Assembly: GCA_965198995.1 (NCBI GenBank)
Contig: CBDAQG010000002.1
Coordinates: forward strand, 1,240,001-1,304,000
Origin: CAXMMR01 sp965198995
GTDB taxonomy: Bacteria; Pseudomonadota; Alphaproteobacteria; Acetobacterales; Acetobacteraceae
Direction of reading: 5' to 3'
DNA: 64,000 nucleotides
The stretch's first letter is position 1. Each line of letters starts with the position of its first letter. This document shows positions 10,980 through 20,111 of this stretch, in pieces. Made by a program: the position numbers and the translations under genes. Below the pieces are notes generated by a model. The model did no database searches, was not told the DNA's origin, and saw nothing but the letters and a program-made list of their open reading frames with translations.

Positions 10980-13236
10980 GCTGCACCAGCCGCTCCAACT
11001 GCGCCTTGCCGGCGAGGTACGGCTTTGGCCAGGCCTGCTCCGCATAGGATTGGCGCGCCGCCGCCTGCAGGGTGAAGTGCGGGTCGGACAGATGCGGCCG
11101 GGCGAGCGCGCACAAATCGGCGCGGCCGGAGGCGATGATCGCGTTGCACTGGTCGGCCTCGGTAATGTTGCCCACCGCCATCGTCGGCACGCCGGCCTCG
11201 TTGCGGATGCGGTCGCTGAACGGCGTCTGGAACATCCGGCCATAGACCGGCTTGGCCAACATCGAAGTCTGGCCAGCCGACACGTCGAGCAAATCGGCGC
11301 CGACGTCGCGGAAGGCGCGGGCGATCACCACCGCGTCGTCGGGGGTGATGCCGCCCTCCACCCAGTCGGTGGCCGAGATGCGCACGCTCATCGGCTTGGC
11401 CGTCGGCCAGGCGGCGCGCATGGCGGTGAACACCTCGAGCGGGAAGCGCAGCCGTTTCGCAAGCCCGCCGCCGTACTCGTCGGTGCGCCGGTTGGTCAGC
11501 GGCGAGATGAACGCCGAGAGCAGGTAGCCGTGTGCCGCGTGCAGCTCCAGCATGTCGAAGCCGGCTTGCTCGGCGTAGCGGGTCGCCTGGACGAACTGCT
11601 CGCGCACCGCCGCCATGTCCGACGCGTCCATGGCGCGCGGCAGCTGGTGCGCCGCGCTCCAGGCCACCGCGGAGGGTGCCAGCAGCGGCCAGTTGCCGTC
11701 GGCGAGCGGCTCGTCCATGCCCTCCCAGCCGAGCTTGGTCGAGCCCTTCGGCCCGGCATGGCCAAGCTGCAGGCAGATCGCTCCGGCCGACTGCGCGTGC
11801 ACGAAGGTGACGACGCGGCGCCAGGCCTGCATCTGCTCCGGTGACCACAGGCCGGGACAGCCCGGCGTGATCCGACCCTCCGGGCTGACGCAGGTCATCT
11901 CCGTGAACACCAGCCCGGCGCCGCCGAGTGCGCGGCCGCCGAGATGCACGAGGTGGAAGTCGTTCGGCGTGCCATCCGTGGCGCTGTAGGTGGCCATCGG
12001 CGAGACCACGACGCGGTTTATGAGCTTCAGCTCGCGCAGGCGGAACGGCAGGAACATCGGCGGCACGATGTGGTTCAGCGCCCGGCCGGTCGCCTGCTCA
12101 GCGAGCCAGCGCTCCACCCCGTCGAGATAGGTGTTGTCGCGCAGGCGCAGGTTTTCATGGCTGATGCGCTGGCTGCGGGTGAGTAGGCTGTAGGCGAATT
12201 GTTGCGGCGGCAGCTTGGCGTAGCGCGGCACGTTTTCGAACCACTCGGTGGAGTTGCGCGCCGCCGACTGGATGCGCAGCACGTCGATCCGCCGCTCCGC
12301 CTCATAGGAGGCCAGCGCCGTCGGCACGTCGGTCTCGGTGCGCAACGTTCTGGCGAGCGCAATCGCGTCTTCCAAAGCGAGCTTGGTGCCGGAGCCGATG
12401 GAAAAATGCGCCGAGTGCGCCGCGTCGCCCATCAGCACGATGTTGCCGCAGGACCAGTGCTCGTTGGACACGCTTGGAAAGTTGATCCAGGGCGATCCTG
12501 TCACGTGGCGCGCGTTGGAGAGCAGCGGGCTGGCGTCAAGCCAGGGCTCGAACAGCCGCTCGCAGAACTCGATCGAGGCCGCCGTGTCGGCCTCGGCGAG
12601 CCCGGCGGCCCGCCAGGTCTCCTCGCGGGTTTCGACGATGAAGGTCGAGGTGGTTTCGTTAAAATGGTAGGCGTGCGCCTGGAACCAGCCCCATTGCGTG
12701 TCGACGAAGATAAAGGTGAAGGCCTCGAAGCGCTTCTGGGTGCCGAGCCAGACGAACTTGTTGCGCTGCAACTGAATCGACGGATGGAAGTGGTCCGCAT
12801 GCAGCCCGCGCAGGCGGCTGTTGATGCCGTCGCTGGCGATCACCAGGTCGGCATCGGCGTAGGCGGCGTCGTCCGTGACCTCGAGCTCAAATTGCAGGCG
12901 GACGCCGAGGCTTTCGGCGCGATCCTGCAGGATGTTCAGTAAATGTTTGCGCTCGATGCCGCAGAAGCCGTGCCCGCCTGAGCGCACCGCATGGCCCTTG
13001 AAGTGGACCTCGATGTCGTCCCAGTGCGCGAAGCCGGCGCTGATGCTGGCCTCGCTCACCGGGTCGCCATCCTTGAGGTTGCGCAGCGTTTCGTCGGAGA
13101 ACACCACGCCCCAGCCGAACGTGTCGTGCGGCCTGTTGCGCTCGATGACGGTGATGTCGTGGCCGGCATCCTGCAGCTTCATCAGAATGGCGAAGTAAAG
13201 ACCAGCGGGACCACCGCCGACGCAGACGATACGCAT
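10969..13236 (-). CDS. anthraniloyl-CoA (2-aminobenzoyl-CoA) monooxygenase/reductase
   Basis: A 755-residue two-part flavoenzyme. Residues 1 to about 370 are a flavin monooxygenase domain (GGGPAGLYFA at the N-terminus, then DGINSRLRG and GDAAHSAHFSIGSG). From about 385 on is an Old Yellow Enzyme-type domain (LKLINRVVVSPMATYSA, LQLGHAGPKGS, ELHAAHGYLLSAF, LTNRRTDEYGG, with CALARPHL near the end). This fusion is characteristic of anthraniloyl-CoA monooxygenase, also annotated as salicylyl-CoA 5-hydroxylase/oxidoreductase, which hydroxylates and then reduces the ring of 2-aminobenzoyl-CoA. The start at 13236 has AGGAGAG about seven bases upstream. It is followed by coupled SDR and hydratase genes and preceded by the isatin-hydrolase-like gene. 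No aminobenzoate-CoA ligase is seen nearby. Confidence 0.92.
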   Translation of the reverse strand: MRIVCVGGGPAGLYFAILMKLQDAGHDITVIERNRPHDTFGWGVVFSDETLRNLKDGDPVSEASISAGFAHWDDIEVHFKGHAVRSGGHGFCGIERKHLLNILQDRAESLGVRLQFELEVTDDAAYADADLVIASDGINSRLRGLHADHFHPSIQLQRNKFVWLGTQKRFEAFTFIFVDTQWGWFQAHAYHFNETTSTFIVETREETWRAAGLAEADTAASIEFCERLFEPWLDASPLLSNARHVTGSPWINFPSVSNEHWSCGNIVLMGDAAHSAHFSIGSGTKLALEDAIALARTLRTETDVPTALASYEAERRIDVLRIQSAARNSTEWFENVPRYAKLPPQQFAYSLLTRSQRISHENLRLRDNTYLDGVERWLAEQATGRALNHIVPPMFLPFRLRELKLINRVVVSPMATYSATDGTPNDFHLVHLGGRALGGAGLVFTEMTCVSPEGRITPGCPGLWSPEQMQAWRRVVTFVHAQSAGAICLQLGHAGPKGSTKLGWEGMDEPLADGNWPLLAPSAVAWSAAHQLPRAMDASDMAAVREQFVQATRYAEQAGFDMLELHAAHGYLLSAFISPLTNRRTDEYGGGLAKRLRFPLEVFTAMRAAWPTAKPMSVRISATDWVEGGITPDDAVVIARAFRDVGADLLDVSAGQTSMLAKPVYGRMFQTPFSDRIRNEAGVPTMAVGNITEADQCNAIIASGRADLCALARPHLSDPHFTLQAAARQSYAEQAWPKPYLAGKAQLERLVQRAV

Positions 13237-13265
13237 ACGAACTCTCCTGGCAGCGATAGGCTGCC

Positions 13266-14048
13266 TTAAGCCGACGCCACCAGGGCCAGAACGCGACAGG
13301 GACTGCCGGAGCCGGCCTCGATCTTCAACGGCGGCGTGATCAGCACGCTGCCCACGGGTGGCAACTGGTCCAAATTGGTCAGGCTCGCCAGGCCGAACTT
13401 GCCCGCGCCATGCATCAGGGTGTGGCACGGAAACGGCGGGTCGAACCCGCCCGCCTGCCCGGCATCGGTGCCGACGCACTCGGTGCCGAAGCCGGCGACG
13501 TCCCGCGCCTCGACCAGGAAGCGGACGCACGCCGCGTCCGGCCCGGGCGTCACCGGTCCGGCCTCGCCGATGTTGAGAAAGGCGTCGGCACTCCGGCGCG
13601 ACCAGCCGCTGCGCAGCAGCACCCAGGAGCCGGCGGGGATCCGCCCGTGCGTCGCCTCCCACTGCTCCACCCGGCCGCGGGTCAGCAGGTAGCCCGGGTC
13701 GGCCTGGCTCTCCGCCTCGACGTCGATCACCACCGCCGGCGCCACCAGCCGGGCTGCGGGGATTGTGTCCGTGCTGCCGTCCGGCCGCAACCGTCCGGTG
13801 ACCCAGTGCACCGGCGCGTCGAAATGCGTACCCGTGTGCTCGCCGAGGCTGATGTCGTTCCAGTACCAGGCCGGGCCCGCCTCGTCGTAGTTCGAGATGC
13901 GGCGCATGCTGAACGGCGAGGACTGCGCGAAGGGTGGCGGCAGGCCGATCACCGGCGTTTGCGGCGACAGCGTCTGGCTCAGATCAATCACCCGCAATTG
14001 GCCCGCCGCGAGATCGGCAACCAGGGCGGCAAGCAGCTCCGACGACAT
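13266..14048 (-). CDS. cyclase-family metal hydrolase, isatin hydrolase-like
   Basis: About 260 residues of the cyclase/kynurenine-formamidase superfamily (PF04199-type), with the metal-binding motif HTGTHFDAPVHW. Beyond that motif the C-terminal half (GTDAGQAGG, PPFPCHTLMH, FGLASLTNLDQLP, PLKIEAGSGSP) resembles what I remember of the structurally characterised isatin hydrolase, and the length fits that group better than the roughly 210-residue KynB formamidases. Isatin hydrolase opens isatin to isatinate (2-aminophenylglyoxylate). The ATG at 14048 is preferred over 14054 because GGAG ends six bases before it. It lies 30 bases upstream of the monooxygenase gene on the same strand. N-formylkynurenine remains an alternative substrate. 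Confidence 0.78.
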   Translation of the reverse strand: MSSELLAALVADLAAGQLRVIDLSQTLSPQTPVIGLPPPFAQSSPFSMRRISNYDEAGPAWYWNDISLGEHTGTHFDAPVHWVTGRLRPDGSTDTIPAARLVAPAVVIDVEAESQADPGYLLTRGRVEQWEATHGRIPAGSWVLLRSGWSRRSADAFLNIGEAGPVTPGPDAACVRFLVEARDVAGFGTECVGTDAGQAGGFDPPFPCHTLMHGAGKFGLASLTNLDQLPPVGSVLITPPLKIEAGSGSPCRVLALVASA

Positions 14049-14086
14049 GGGCATCTCCGGCAGGGACGCCGCAGTCTGGACCCAGA

Positions 14087-14104
14087 TAGTTCAGACGTGA
14101 AGTA
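14087..14104. promoter_or_regulatory. imperfect palindrome upstream of the cyclase gene, MarR-type operator candidate
   Basis: TAGTTCA, four bases, then TGAAGTA form an inverted repeat with one mismatch, 39-56 bases upstream of the cyclase start and just after the end of the marR-like gene. Size and spacing suit a MarR dimer. No experimental basis. Confidence 0.35.
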
Positions 14105-14136
14105 ATTTCTTGCGATGCGCTGCGGGCGAGAGGCGA

Positions 14137-14652
14137 TCAGCCGGCGGAGAGATAGGGTTGCTCGGCGCTGCGCACCGAGCGCTTGAGTTTGCCGAGCAGC
14201 TCGAGCAGTTGCCGCATCTCCGAACGCGTCAGTCCGTCCGTCAACTCGTTGATCCAGGAGTGGTGCACCGGCATCATCGCCGCGAACAGGTCCTGCCCGG
14301 CCGACGTCATCCGGATGACGGTGCTGCGTCGGTCGGCCGGATGGGCGGCGCGCGCCACCAGCCCGTCCTTCTGCATCGAGTCGACCAGGCCGGTCACGTT
14401 GCCGCTGGTGACCATCAGCCGGCTGGAGAGCTCGCCCATGGTCAGCGCGTTGCCGGCGGAGTGCAGCTGCGACAGCACGTCGAAGCGCGGCAGGGTAGTA
14501 TCGAAGTCGCGACGAAACTGAGCGCGGATGCGGCGCTCGATCAACTGGGTGCAGGTGAGCAGCCGAAGCCAGAGGCGGATTTGGAGCTTCTCCGCTTTGG
14601 CCAGCGTCGTCTCGCGATCGAGTGGTATGGCCGAAAAATCGTCGGGTGCCAT
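14137..14652 (-). CDS. MarR family transcriptional regulator
   Basis: A 171-residue winged-helix regulator. The recognition helix region is LTMGELSSRLMVTSGNVTGLVDSM and the wing is HPADRRSTVIRMTSAG, both typical of MarR. Members usually repress catabolic or efflux genes and release DNA on binding a phenolic or aromatic ligand. It lies directly upstream of and codirectional with the cyclase/monooxygenase operon and downstream of the ABC importer operon, so control of the aromatic cluster is the natural inference; MarR proteins also control known auxin-degradation loci. No obvious palindrome was found in front of its own start. Confidence 0.88.
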   Translation of the reverse strand: MAPDDFSAIPLDRETTLAKAEKLQIRLWLRLLTCTQLIERRIRAQFRRDFDTTLPRFDVLSQLHSAGNALTMGELSSRLMVTSGNVTGLVDSMQKDGLVARAAHPADRRSTVIRMTSAGQDLFAAMMPVHHSWINELTDGLTRSEMRQLLELLGKLKRSVRSAEQPYLSAG

Positions 14653-14754
14653 CGTTGCGTCCTCATGCGGCTTGTCGCTGCGCTTGCAGACGAGCCTGGA
14701 TGCCGCGGCAAAGCTGCTTGACCGACATAAGCGGTAATTTCAAGTGCGGTTTCA

Positions 14755-15618
14755 CTAAGCCATGCGCCTGGCGCGACCCTCGGCGCCCGCGCCGGGAGCG
14801 AGCCAATGCGGGTCTGGCACCGGCAGCGGGATCGCCTCGATCAGCTCCCTCGTGTAGGCGGCTTGCGGGCGGACCAGCACCGCCTCGCACGCGCCCTGCT
14901 CGACGATCTCGCCGCGGCGCAGCACGATGACGCGGTGGCAGACCGCCCGGATCACCGACAGGTCATGGCTGATGAACGCCATCGCTAGCCCCATGTCGCG
15001 GCTGATCTCGCCGATCAGACGGAGCACCTGCGCCTGGGTCGAGACGTCGAGCCCGGAGACGATCTCGTCGGCGACGACGAAGTCCGGCCGCAGTAGGATG
15101 GCGCGCGCGATACCGACGCGCTGGCGCTGGCCGCCGGAGAGCTCGTGCGGGTAGCGCCCCAGCACCGCCGGCGGCAGGTCCACCCGCTCCAGGATCTCGC
15201 GGATGCGCCGCACCGTCTCGGCGCGGGCCTGCTGCGGCTCGTGCAGCCGCAGCGGCGCGGCCAGCGTCCGGCCGATGCTGCGGCGCGGGTTGAGCGAGGC
15301 CATCGGGTCCTGGAAGATGAGCTGCATGCGCCGCCGCAGCGGCCGGATCGCCGTCTCGCTGAGGTCGCCGATCTCTGCGCCGTCGAACCTGATAGAGCCG
15401 GCAGCCGGCCGCACCAGGCCCAGCAGCGCTCGGCCGAGCGTGGTCTTGCCGGAGCCTGATTCGCCGACGATGCCGACCATTTCGCCGCGGCCGACCGAGA
15501 ACGACACGCCGTGCAGCACCGGCGCCGCGGGCTTGCGCGCGCCGAGCAGCGTGCGGGCGCCGCGATAGCCGACGACGAGGTCCCGCACCTCGAGCAGCGG
15601 CGGGGCCGGCTCAGCCAT
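14755..15618 (-). CDS. peptide-type ABC transporter ATP-binding protein (DppF/OppF-like)
   Basis: A 287-residue ABC ATPase. Walker A is GESGSGKTT, the signature LSGGQRQR, Walker B FVVADE and the switch His is in FISHDLS. The C-terminal extension (REGEIVEQG-like, PQAAYTRELIEAIP) is typical of oligopeptide/dipeptide importers. It ends 103 bases before the marR start, and its ATG overlaps the preceding ATPase gene by eight bases. It is the last gene of a five-gene importer operon (binding protein, two permeases, two ATPases). Cytoplasmic, attached to the inner-membrane permeases. Confidence 0.9.
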   Translation of the reverse strand: MAEPAPPLLEVRDLVVGYRGARTLLGARKPAAPVLHGVSFSVGRGEMVGIVGESGSGKTTLGRALLGLVRPAAGSIRFDGAEIGDLSETAIRPLRRRMQLIFQDPMASLNPRRSIGRTLAAPLRLHEPQQARAETVRRIREILERVDLPPAVLGRYPHELSGGQRQRVGIARAILLRPDFVVADEIVSGLDVSTQAQVLRLIGEISRDMGLAMAFISHDLSVIRAVCHRVIVLRRGEIVEQGACEAVLVRPQAAYTRELIEAIPLPVPDPHWLAPGAGAEGRARRMA

Positions 15619-16501
15619 GGCTCGCCCGATCGGACTGTCGGTCGAACTGGACGATCTCCGACCGGCAGGCTGCCATCACCGCCTCCGGGATCGGCTGCAG
15701 CCCCTGGTCCGGCCGGTCGTAGCGCGGCGTCGCGCGGATCAGGGCGCGGGCGTAAGGGTGCTGCGGCGCGCCCAGCAGCTCGGCCGTGCGCCGCTGCTCC
15801 AGCACCCGCCCGGCATAGAGCAGGCTGACCTCATCGCAGATCTGGGCGACGACGCCAAGGTCGTGGGTGATCAGGATGGCGCCGGTGCGATGCCGGGTCT
15901 GCAGGTCGCGGATCAGCCGCAGCACCTGGCGCTGCACGGTGACATCGAGCGCGGTGGTCGGCTCGTCGGCGATCACCAGCTTCGGCCGCAGCATGAAGGC
16001 GGCGGCGATCAGCACGCGCTGGCGCATGCCGCCCGAGAGCTCGTGCGGGTAGCAGCGCATCACCCGCGGCGGATCGTGCATCTGCACCTCATCGAGCATG
16101 ACGAGCGCACGGCGGCTGGCCTCGCGCGCCGAGGCGCCCTGCCACATCCGCATCCCGTCGGTGAGCTGCGCCTCGACCCGGCGGCTGGGATTGAGCGCGG
16201 TCAGCGGGTCCTGCGGGATCAGCGCCACGTGGGCGCCGAGCAGGCGGCGGCGGCGCGCGGCACCCAGCGTCAGCAGTTCGGTGCCGGAGAGCGTGATTGC
16301 TCCCGCCGTCACCCGCATGCTGCGCGGCAGCATGCCGAGCACGGCGCGCCCGACCGTGGATTTGCCGGCGCCGCTCTCGCCCACCACGCCGTGCACCTCC
16401 CCCGGCGCCACGGTGAGCGACACCGCGCGCAGGATCGGCCCGCCCTCGCGGCGGCTGGAGGCGACCGAGAGCGAGCGCACCGCCAGCAGCAAGTCGGTCA
16501 C
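15611..16501 (-). CDS. peptide-type ABC transporter ATP-binding protein (DppD/OppD-like)
   Basis: A 296-residue ABC ATPase, somewhat short for the family. Walker A is GESGAGKST, the signature LSGGMRQR, Walker B LVIADEP and the switch His is in LITHDLG. The sequence HPYARALIRATP is the typical peptide-importer C-terminal motif. It overlaps the downstream ATPase gene and starts eight bases after the DppC-like permease stop, consistent with a single transcript. Confidence 0.9.
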   Translation of the reverse strand: MTDLLLAVRSLSVASSRREGGPILRAVSLTVAPGEVHGVVGESGAGKSTVGRAVLGMLPRSMRVTAGAITLSGTELLTLGAARRRRLLGAHVALIPQDPLTALNPSRRVEAQLTDGMRMWQGASAREASRRALVMLDEVQMHDPPRVMRCYPHELSGGMRQRVLIAAAFMLRPKLVIADEPTTALDVTVQRQVLRLIRDLQTRHRTGAILITHDLGVVAQICDEVSLLYAGRVLEQRRTAELLGAPQHPYARALIRATPRYDRPDQGLQPIPEAVMAACRSEIVQFDRQSDRASHG

Positions 16502-16508
16502 CCGTGCC

Positions 16509-17399
16509 TCATTGGCGCATCACCGGGTCGAGCGCACGGCGCAGCCCGTCGCCGAGCTGGTTGAGGGCGAGCACGCTGACGAACACCGCCGCCAGGGGAG
16601 CGGCAAACACCCACCACGCCTGGTAGATGATCTGACGGCCGGAGGCGATCATGCCGCCCCAGGTGGCGGCGTCGGACGAGACCGACAGGCCGACGAAGGA
16701 GAGGATCGCCTCGACCACGATCGCGATGCCCATCTCGAGCGCGACCAGGGCCAGCAGGCCGGGCAGCACGTTGGGCAGGATTTCGCTGAACAGGATCGTC
16801 CAGCGCCCGAAGCCGAGCGTGCGGGCGGCGGTCACGTAGTCCGCCTCGGCCTGCGCCATGGTGTCGGCCCGGATCACCCGGGCAAACCGCGTCCAGTCGA
16901 TGATGGCGATGGCGATGATCACCGAGGTGACGCCGGAGCCCAGAATGGCGACGATCAAAATCGCCAGCAGCACGGCGGGGAACGCCATCCAGATCTCGAC
17001 CAGCCGCGAGACGATCGCGTCCACGACCCCGCCGAAATAGCCGGCGACCAAGCCGAGCAGCGTGCCGACGAGTGCGGCGGCGGCGGCGGCCGGCACGGCG
17101 ACCATCAGCGCCACTCGCGCGCCGTAGATCAGGCGGGAGAGCACGTCGCGCCCCAGATCGTCGGTGCCGAGCCAGTGCGCCGGGTCGGCGCCGGCAAAGC
17201 CCGCGGGCGGCAGGGTCGCGGCCATCAAGTCCTGATCCAGCGGGTCGTGCGGCGCGATCCACGGCGCGAACACCGCCAGCACGATCAGGCCCAGCAGCAC
17301 GCCGCCGCCGCCGACCAGCCGCCAGTCCCGCAGCACGGCGGGCAGTGCCCGTCGCCTGAACAGCGCCGGGCGCGCGCTGGGGGCGATCAGCTCAACCAT
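16509..17399 (-). CDS. peptide-type ABC transporter permease (DppC-like)
   Basis: A 296-residue inner-membrane permease. It has the DppC/OppC N-terminal pattern (one membrane segment followed by DPLDQD and HWLGTDDLGRDVLSR) and then five membrane helices. The EAA-like coupling loop reads YVTAARTLGFGRWTILFSEILPN, cut here only by my reading. It overlaps the upstream DppB-like gene by eight bases. It forms the transport channel with that partner. Confidence 0.9.
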   Translation of the reverse strand: MVELIAPSARPALFRRRALPAVLRDWRLVGGGGVLLGLIVLAVFAPWIAPHDPLDQDLMAATLPPAGFAGADPAHWLGTDDLGRDVLSRLIYGARVALMVAVPAAAAAALVGTLLGLVAGYFGGVVDAIVSRLVEIWMAFPAVLLAILIVAILGSGVTSVIIAIAIIDWTRFARVIRADTMAQAEADYVTAARTLGFGRWTILFSEILPNVLPGLLALVALEMGIAIVVEAILSFVGLSVSSDAATWGGMIASGRQIIYQAWWVFAAPLAAVFVSVLALNQLGDGLRRALDPVMRQ

Positions 17400-18393
17400 G
17401 CCGCAGCTTCGGGTTGAGGCCGGCGATGATGGTGTCGATGAGCAGGTTGGTCAGGATGAACAGCAGGCCGAACATCAGCACCAGGCCTTGGATGAGCGGA
17501 AAATCCCGGTTGATCACCGCCTCGATCGCCATGTTGCCGAGGCCGGGATAGGAGAAGATGCGCTCCACGATCACCGTGCCGCCGAGCAGGAAGGTGAACT
17601 GCACCCCGGTGAGCGCGAGCGTTGGGCCGACGGCGTTGCGCATCGCCTCGCGGGTCACGAGCCGCAGCTCGGACATGCCCTTGACGCGCGCGACCAGCAC
17701 GTAGTCCTGCACCATCGTCTCCTGCAGCGCGCCCTTCAGCACCCGCGCGATGATGGCGGCGAGCGGCAAAGCGAGCGCGGTGGCCGGCATCAGCAAATGG
17801 GCGCCGACGTCGCGCGCCGCCCGCCAGTGCCCGGTGACCAGGCTTTCGCCGAGGAAGAACGGCGTGCTGAACGCGGCGCCGAGGCTCGGATCGATACGGC
17901 CGGAGAGCGGCAGCACCGGCAGCGCCACGCCGAGCAACAGCACCAGGGCGAGCGACCAGATGAAGTCGGGCACGGCGAGCAGCAGGCCGCTCACGCCGTC
18001 CACCGCCGCCTCGCCCGCACGCCGCGACAGCGTGCCGAGCACGGCGAGCATAGTGCCGAGCAGCAGCGCCAGGCAGAGCGCCGACAGCGCCAGCTCCAGC
18101 GTCGCCGGCAGCCGCTCGCCGATCAGGGCCGCGACCGGACGGTGGAACGAGATCGAAGCGCCGAGGTCGCCGGCGAGGATGGCGCGCAGCCAGAGGCCGA
18201 ACTGCAGCAGGATCGAGCCGTCCAGCCCGTAGCGCGTGCGCAGCGCCGCGATGTCTTGCGGGCTGGCGCCGGGGCCGATCATCATCGCGACCGGGTCGCC
18301 GGGGGCGACGCGCAGCAGCACGAAGACGAAGACCGCGACGCCCAGCAGCGTCACGGCCATCATTGCGGCACGACGGAGCGCGGCCGCGGCCAT
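17392..18393 (-). CDS. peptide-type ABC transporter permease (DppB-like)
   Basis: A 333-residue inner-membrane permease of the DppB/OppB class: an N-terminal membrane helix followed by RVAPGDPVAMMIG, then LRTRYGLDGSILLQ and several hydrophobic helices. The coupling loop contains DYVLVARVKGMSELR and the C-terminus ends in NLLIDTIIAGLNPKLRHG, as in this family. It lies 15 bases after the binding-protein gene. Confidence 0.9.
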   Translation of the reverse strand: MAAAALRRAAMMAVTLLGVAVFVFVLLRVAPGDPVAMMIGPGASPQDIAALRTRYGLDGSILLQFGLWLRAILAGDLGASISFHRPVAALIGERLPATLELALSALCLALLLGTMLAVLGTLSRRAGEAAVDGVSGLLLAVPDFIWSLALVLLLGVALPVLPLSGRIDPSLGAAFSTPFFLGESLVTGHWRAARDVGAHLLMPATALALPLAAIIARVLKGALQETMVQDYVLVARVKGMSELRLVTREAMRNAVGPTLALTGVQFTFLLGGTVIVERIFSYPGLGNMAIEAVINRDFPLIQGLVLMFGLLFILTNLLIDTIIAGLNPKLRHG

Positions 18394-18408
18394 GCTGACC
18401 CGGCGCCG

Positions 18409-19953
18409 TCAGGCCTGCGTCTTGGTGACCAGTATCGGTTGCAACGCCCCCGAAACGTTTGGCGCGACCGCGACCGAGGTCTTGAACAGCACCGGCTGGA
18501 CGTATTGCAGCAGCGGGATCACCAGTCCCTGCTCGGCGATCACGCGGTCGACCGCTCGCCAGCCGGCAATGCGCTTGGCCTCGTCGTGCTCGGCCCAGAG
18601 CGGCCCGATCTTGGCGTCCAGGTCGGCGCTCTTCCAGGCGGAGTGCGGCGACGGGCCGAACATGGCGAAGCCGGTGGAGGTCGTCGGATCGCCGATCGCG
18701 TTGCCCCAGTTATAGAACGCCATCGGCGCCAATTTATGCGCGGCGCGCAGCTCGTAGTGCTTGGCGATTTCGTAGACCTCGATGTCGGCTTGGATGCCAA
18801 CTTTTCGCCACATGCCGACGATCGCCTGGATCATCTCATAGTCCTTCGGCTTGAAGCCGCGCGTGGTCTGCAGGGTGAAGCTGACGGGATGCGCGGGCGA
18901 GTAGCCGCTCGCCTTGAGCAGCGCGGCCGCCTTGGCGGGATCGTAGGACACCGTGGTGGCCGGGTCATACGCCTCGTATTCCGGCGCCTCGAGTGTTGCG
19001 AGCGGCACGCCGTAGCCGCGCAGCAGCCGCTTGACGATGGCGGCCTTGTCGATGGCGTGGATGGCGGCGAGCCGGACGTTCGGGTCCAGCATCGCCGGCG
19101 AGGTGTTCGAGATGAAAATCATGCCGATGTCGGAGACCGGCGTCGCGATCCCGCTCAGGCCCGGCTTGTGCTTCAGCCGGTCATACTCCTCGTAGGGGAT
19201 CTCCAGCGTCACGTCCGACGAGCCGCTTTCGATCTCGGCGACGCGGCTCGTCGCATCGGTTACGAACTTGAACACCACGGTGTCGAAGGCGGGCTTGCCG
19301 CCCCAGTAATGCGGGTTGGCGACCAGGCGCAGATAGGCGTTGCCCTCATAGGCATCCACCATGAACGGGCCAGTTCCCACCGGCTTCTTCTCGAAACCGT
19401 CGGCGCCGACTTTCTGGTAGTACGCCTTGGGCAGCACGTAGCCGGTCAGGAACGCCATCCATTTGAACAGCGTCGGGTCGAACGACACGACGTCGGCGGT
19501 GATACGGTGGTCCTCGACGTGGTAGTTCGCCATCTTCGACCAGACGAACTGGATCGGATTGCCGCTCTTCGGGTCGGCCGCCCGGGTCAGCGACCAGACC
19601 ACGTCGTCGGGCGTCAGCGGCGAGCCGTCGTGCCAGACGACATTGCGGCGGACGTCCATGAAGACCTTGGTCCGGTCGGCGTTCCAGCCCCAGGCGGTCA
19701 GCAGGCCGGGCTCGAAGGAGAGGTCGCCTTTCTGGCCGACGAACTGGTCGAACACCGAGCGGTAGATCGCCTGGATGGTCGGGTTGACGGCCGAGGTGCC
19801 GGTGGTCGGATCAAATGACGGCAGCGTTACGTTGAAGGCGATCGTGAGCGTGCCGGGTGTGGCCGCCCGGACCGGGATGCGCCCGCCGATCAGGCCGGCG
19901 ATCACGGCACTCGCACCAAGAGCCAGGGTTTGACGGCGCGGAACACTGATCAT
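18409..19953 (-). CDS. peptide-type ABC transporter substrate-binding protein
   Basis: A 514-residue periplasmic solute-binding protein of the DppA/OppA class. The N-terminus (VPRRQTLALGASAVIAGL) has a twin-Arg and a hydrophobic stretch, so export may be Tat- or Sec-dependent. Class motifs seen include FDPTTGTSAVNPTIQAIYRS, VWHDGSPLTPDDVVWSL and PVGTGPFMVD. GGGAGAA lies just before the start. It heads the importer operon and is divergent from the oxidoreductase genes across 158 bases that contain the shared 20-base box. The ligand need not be a peptide; members also carry aromatic conjugates and other small solutes, and aromatic catabolism is the local context. Confidence 0.9.
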   Translation of the reverse strand: MISVPRRQTLALGASAVIAGLIGGRIPVRAATPGTLTIAFNVTLPSFDPTTGTSAVNPTIQAIYRSVFDQFVGQKGDLSFEPGLLTAWGWNADRTKVFMDVRRNVVWHDGSPLTPDDVVWSLTRAADPKSGNPIQFVWSKMANYHVEDHRITADVVSFDPTLFKWMAFLTGYVLPKAYYQKVGADGFEKKPVGTGPFMVDAYEGNAYLRLVANPHYWGGKPAFDTVVFKFVTDATSRVAEIESGSSDVTLEIPYEEYDRLKHKPGLSGIATPVSDIGMIFISNTSPAMLDPNVRLAAIHAIDKAAIVKRLLRGYGVPLATLEAPEYEAYDPATTVSYDPAKAAALLKASGYSPAHPVSFTLQTTRGFKPKDYEMIQAIVGMWRKVGIQADIEVYEIAKHYELRAAHKLAPMAFYNWGNAIGDPTTSTGFAMFGPSPHSAWKSADLDAKIGPLWAEHDEAKRIAGWRAVDRVIAEQGLVIPLLQYVQPVLFKTSVAVAPNVSGALQPILVTKTQA

Positions 19954-20002
19954 CAGGTTCTCCCTTCAACGGCGGATGCCAGGCGAGCTGCCGCATAATT
20001 GG

Positions 20003-20023
20003 TTTAAGCCTAAAGCGATTTGT
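20003..20023 (-). promoter_or_regulatory. shared regulatory box, importer/oxidoreductase copy
   Basis: On the minus strand this reads ACAAATCGCTTTAGGCTTAA plus one base, matching the box upstream of the porin gene at 19 of 21 positions. It lies 50 bases upstream of the binding-protein start and about 90 bases upstream of the oxidoreductase start. The core TTTAGGCTTAAA is an imperfect palindrome. Such long identity in otherwise unrelated intergenic DNA suggests an operator for a common regulator. Confidence 0.6.
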
Positions 20024-20111
20024 TGCTTCTGCCAAGCAAACTCTGTACCATCCTAAATGTCGCCGAACACGGTTGGGCGGGACCGTGGCGTGCGCTCCAG
20101 GAGAGGTTTGA

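Noticed and set aside
13266..14048. Kynurenine formamidase (KynB) as the first choice
   Set aside because: Longer than KynB and C-terminal blocks fit isatin hydrolase better; kept as an alternative only.
17398..19818. Long open frame antisense to the importer binding-protein and permease genes
   Set aside because: Highly biased composition rich in Arg, Asp, Gln and His and no motif; shadow of the true genes.
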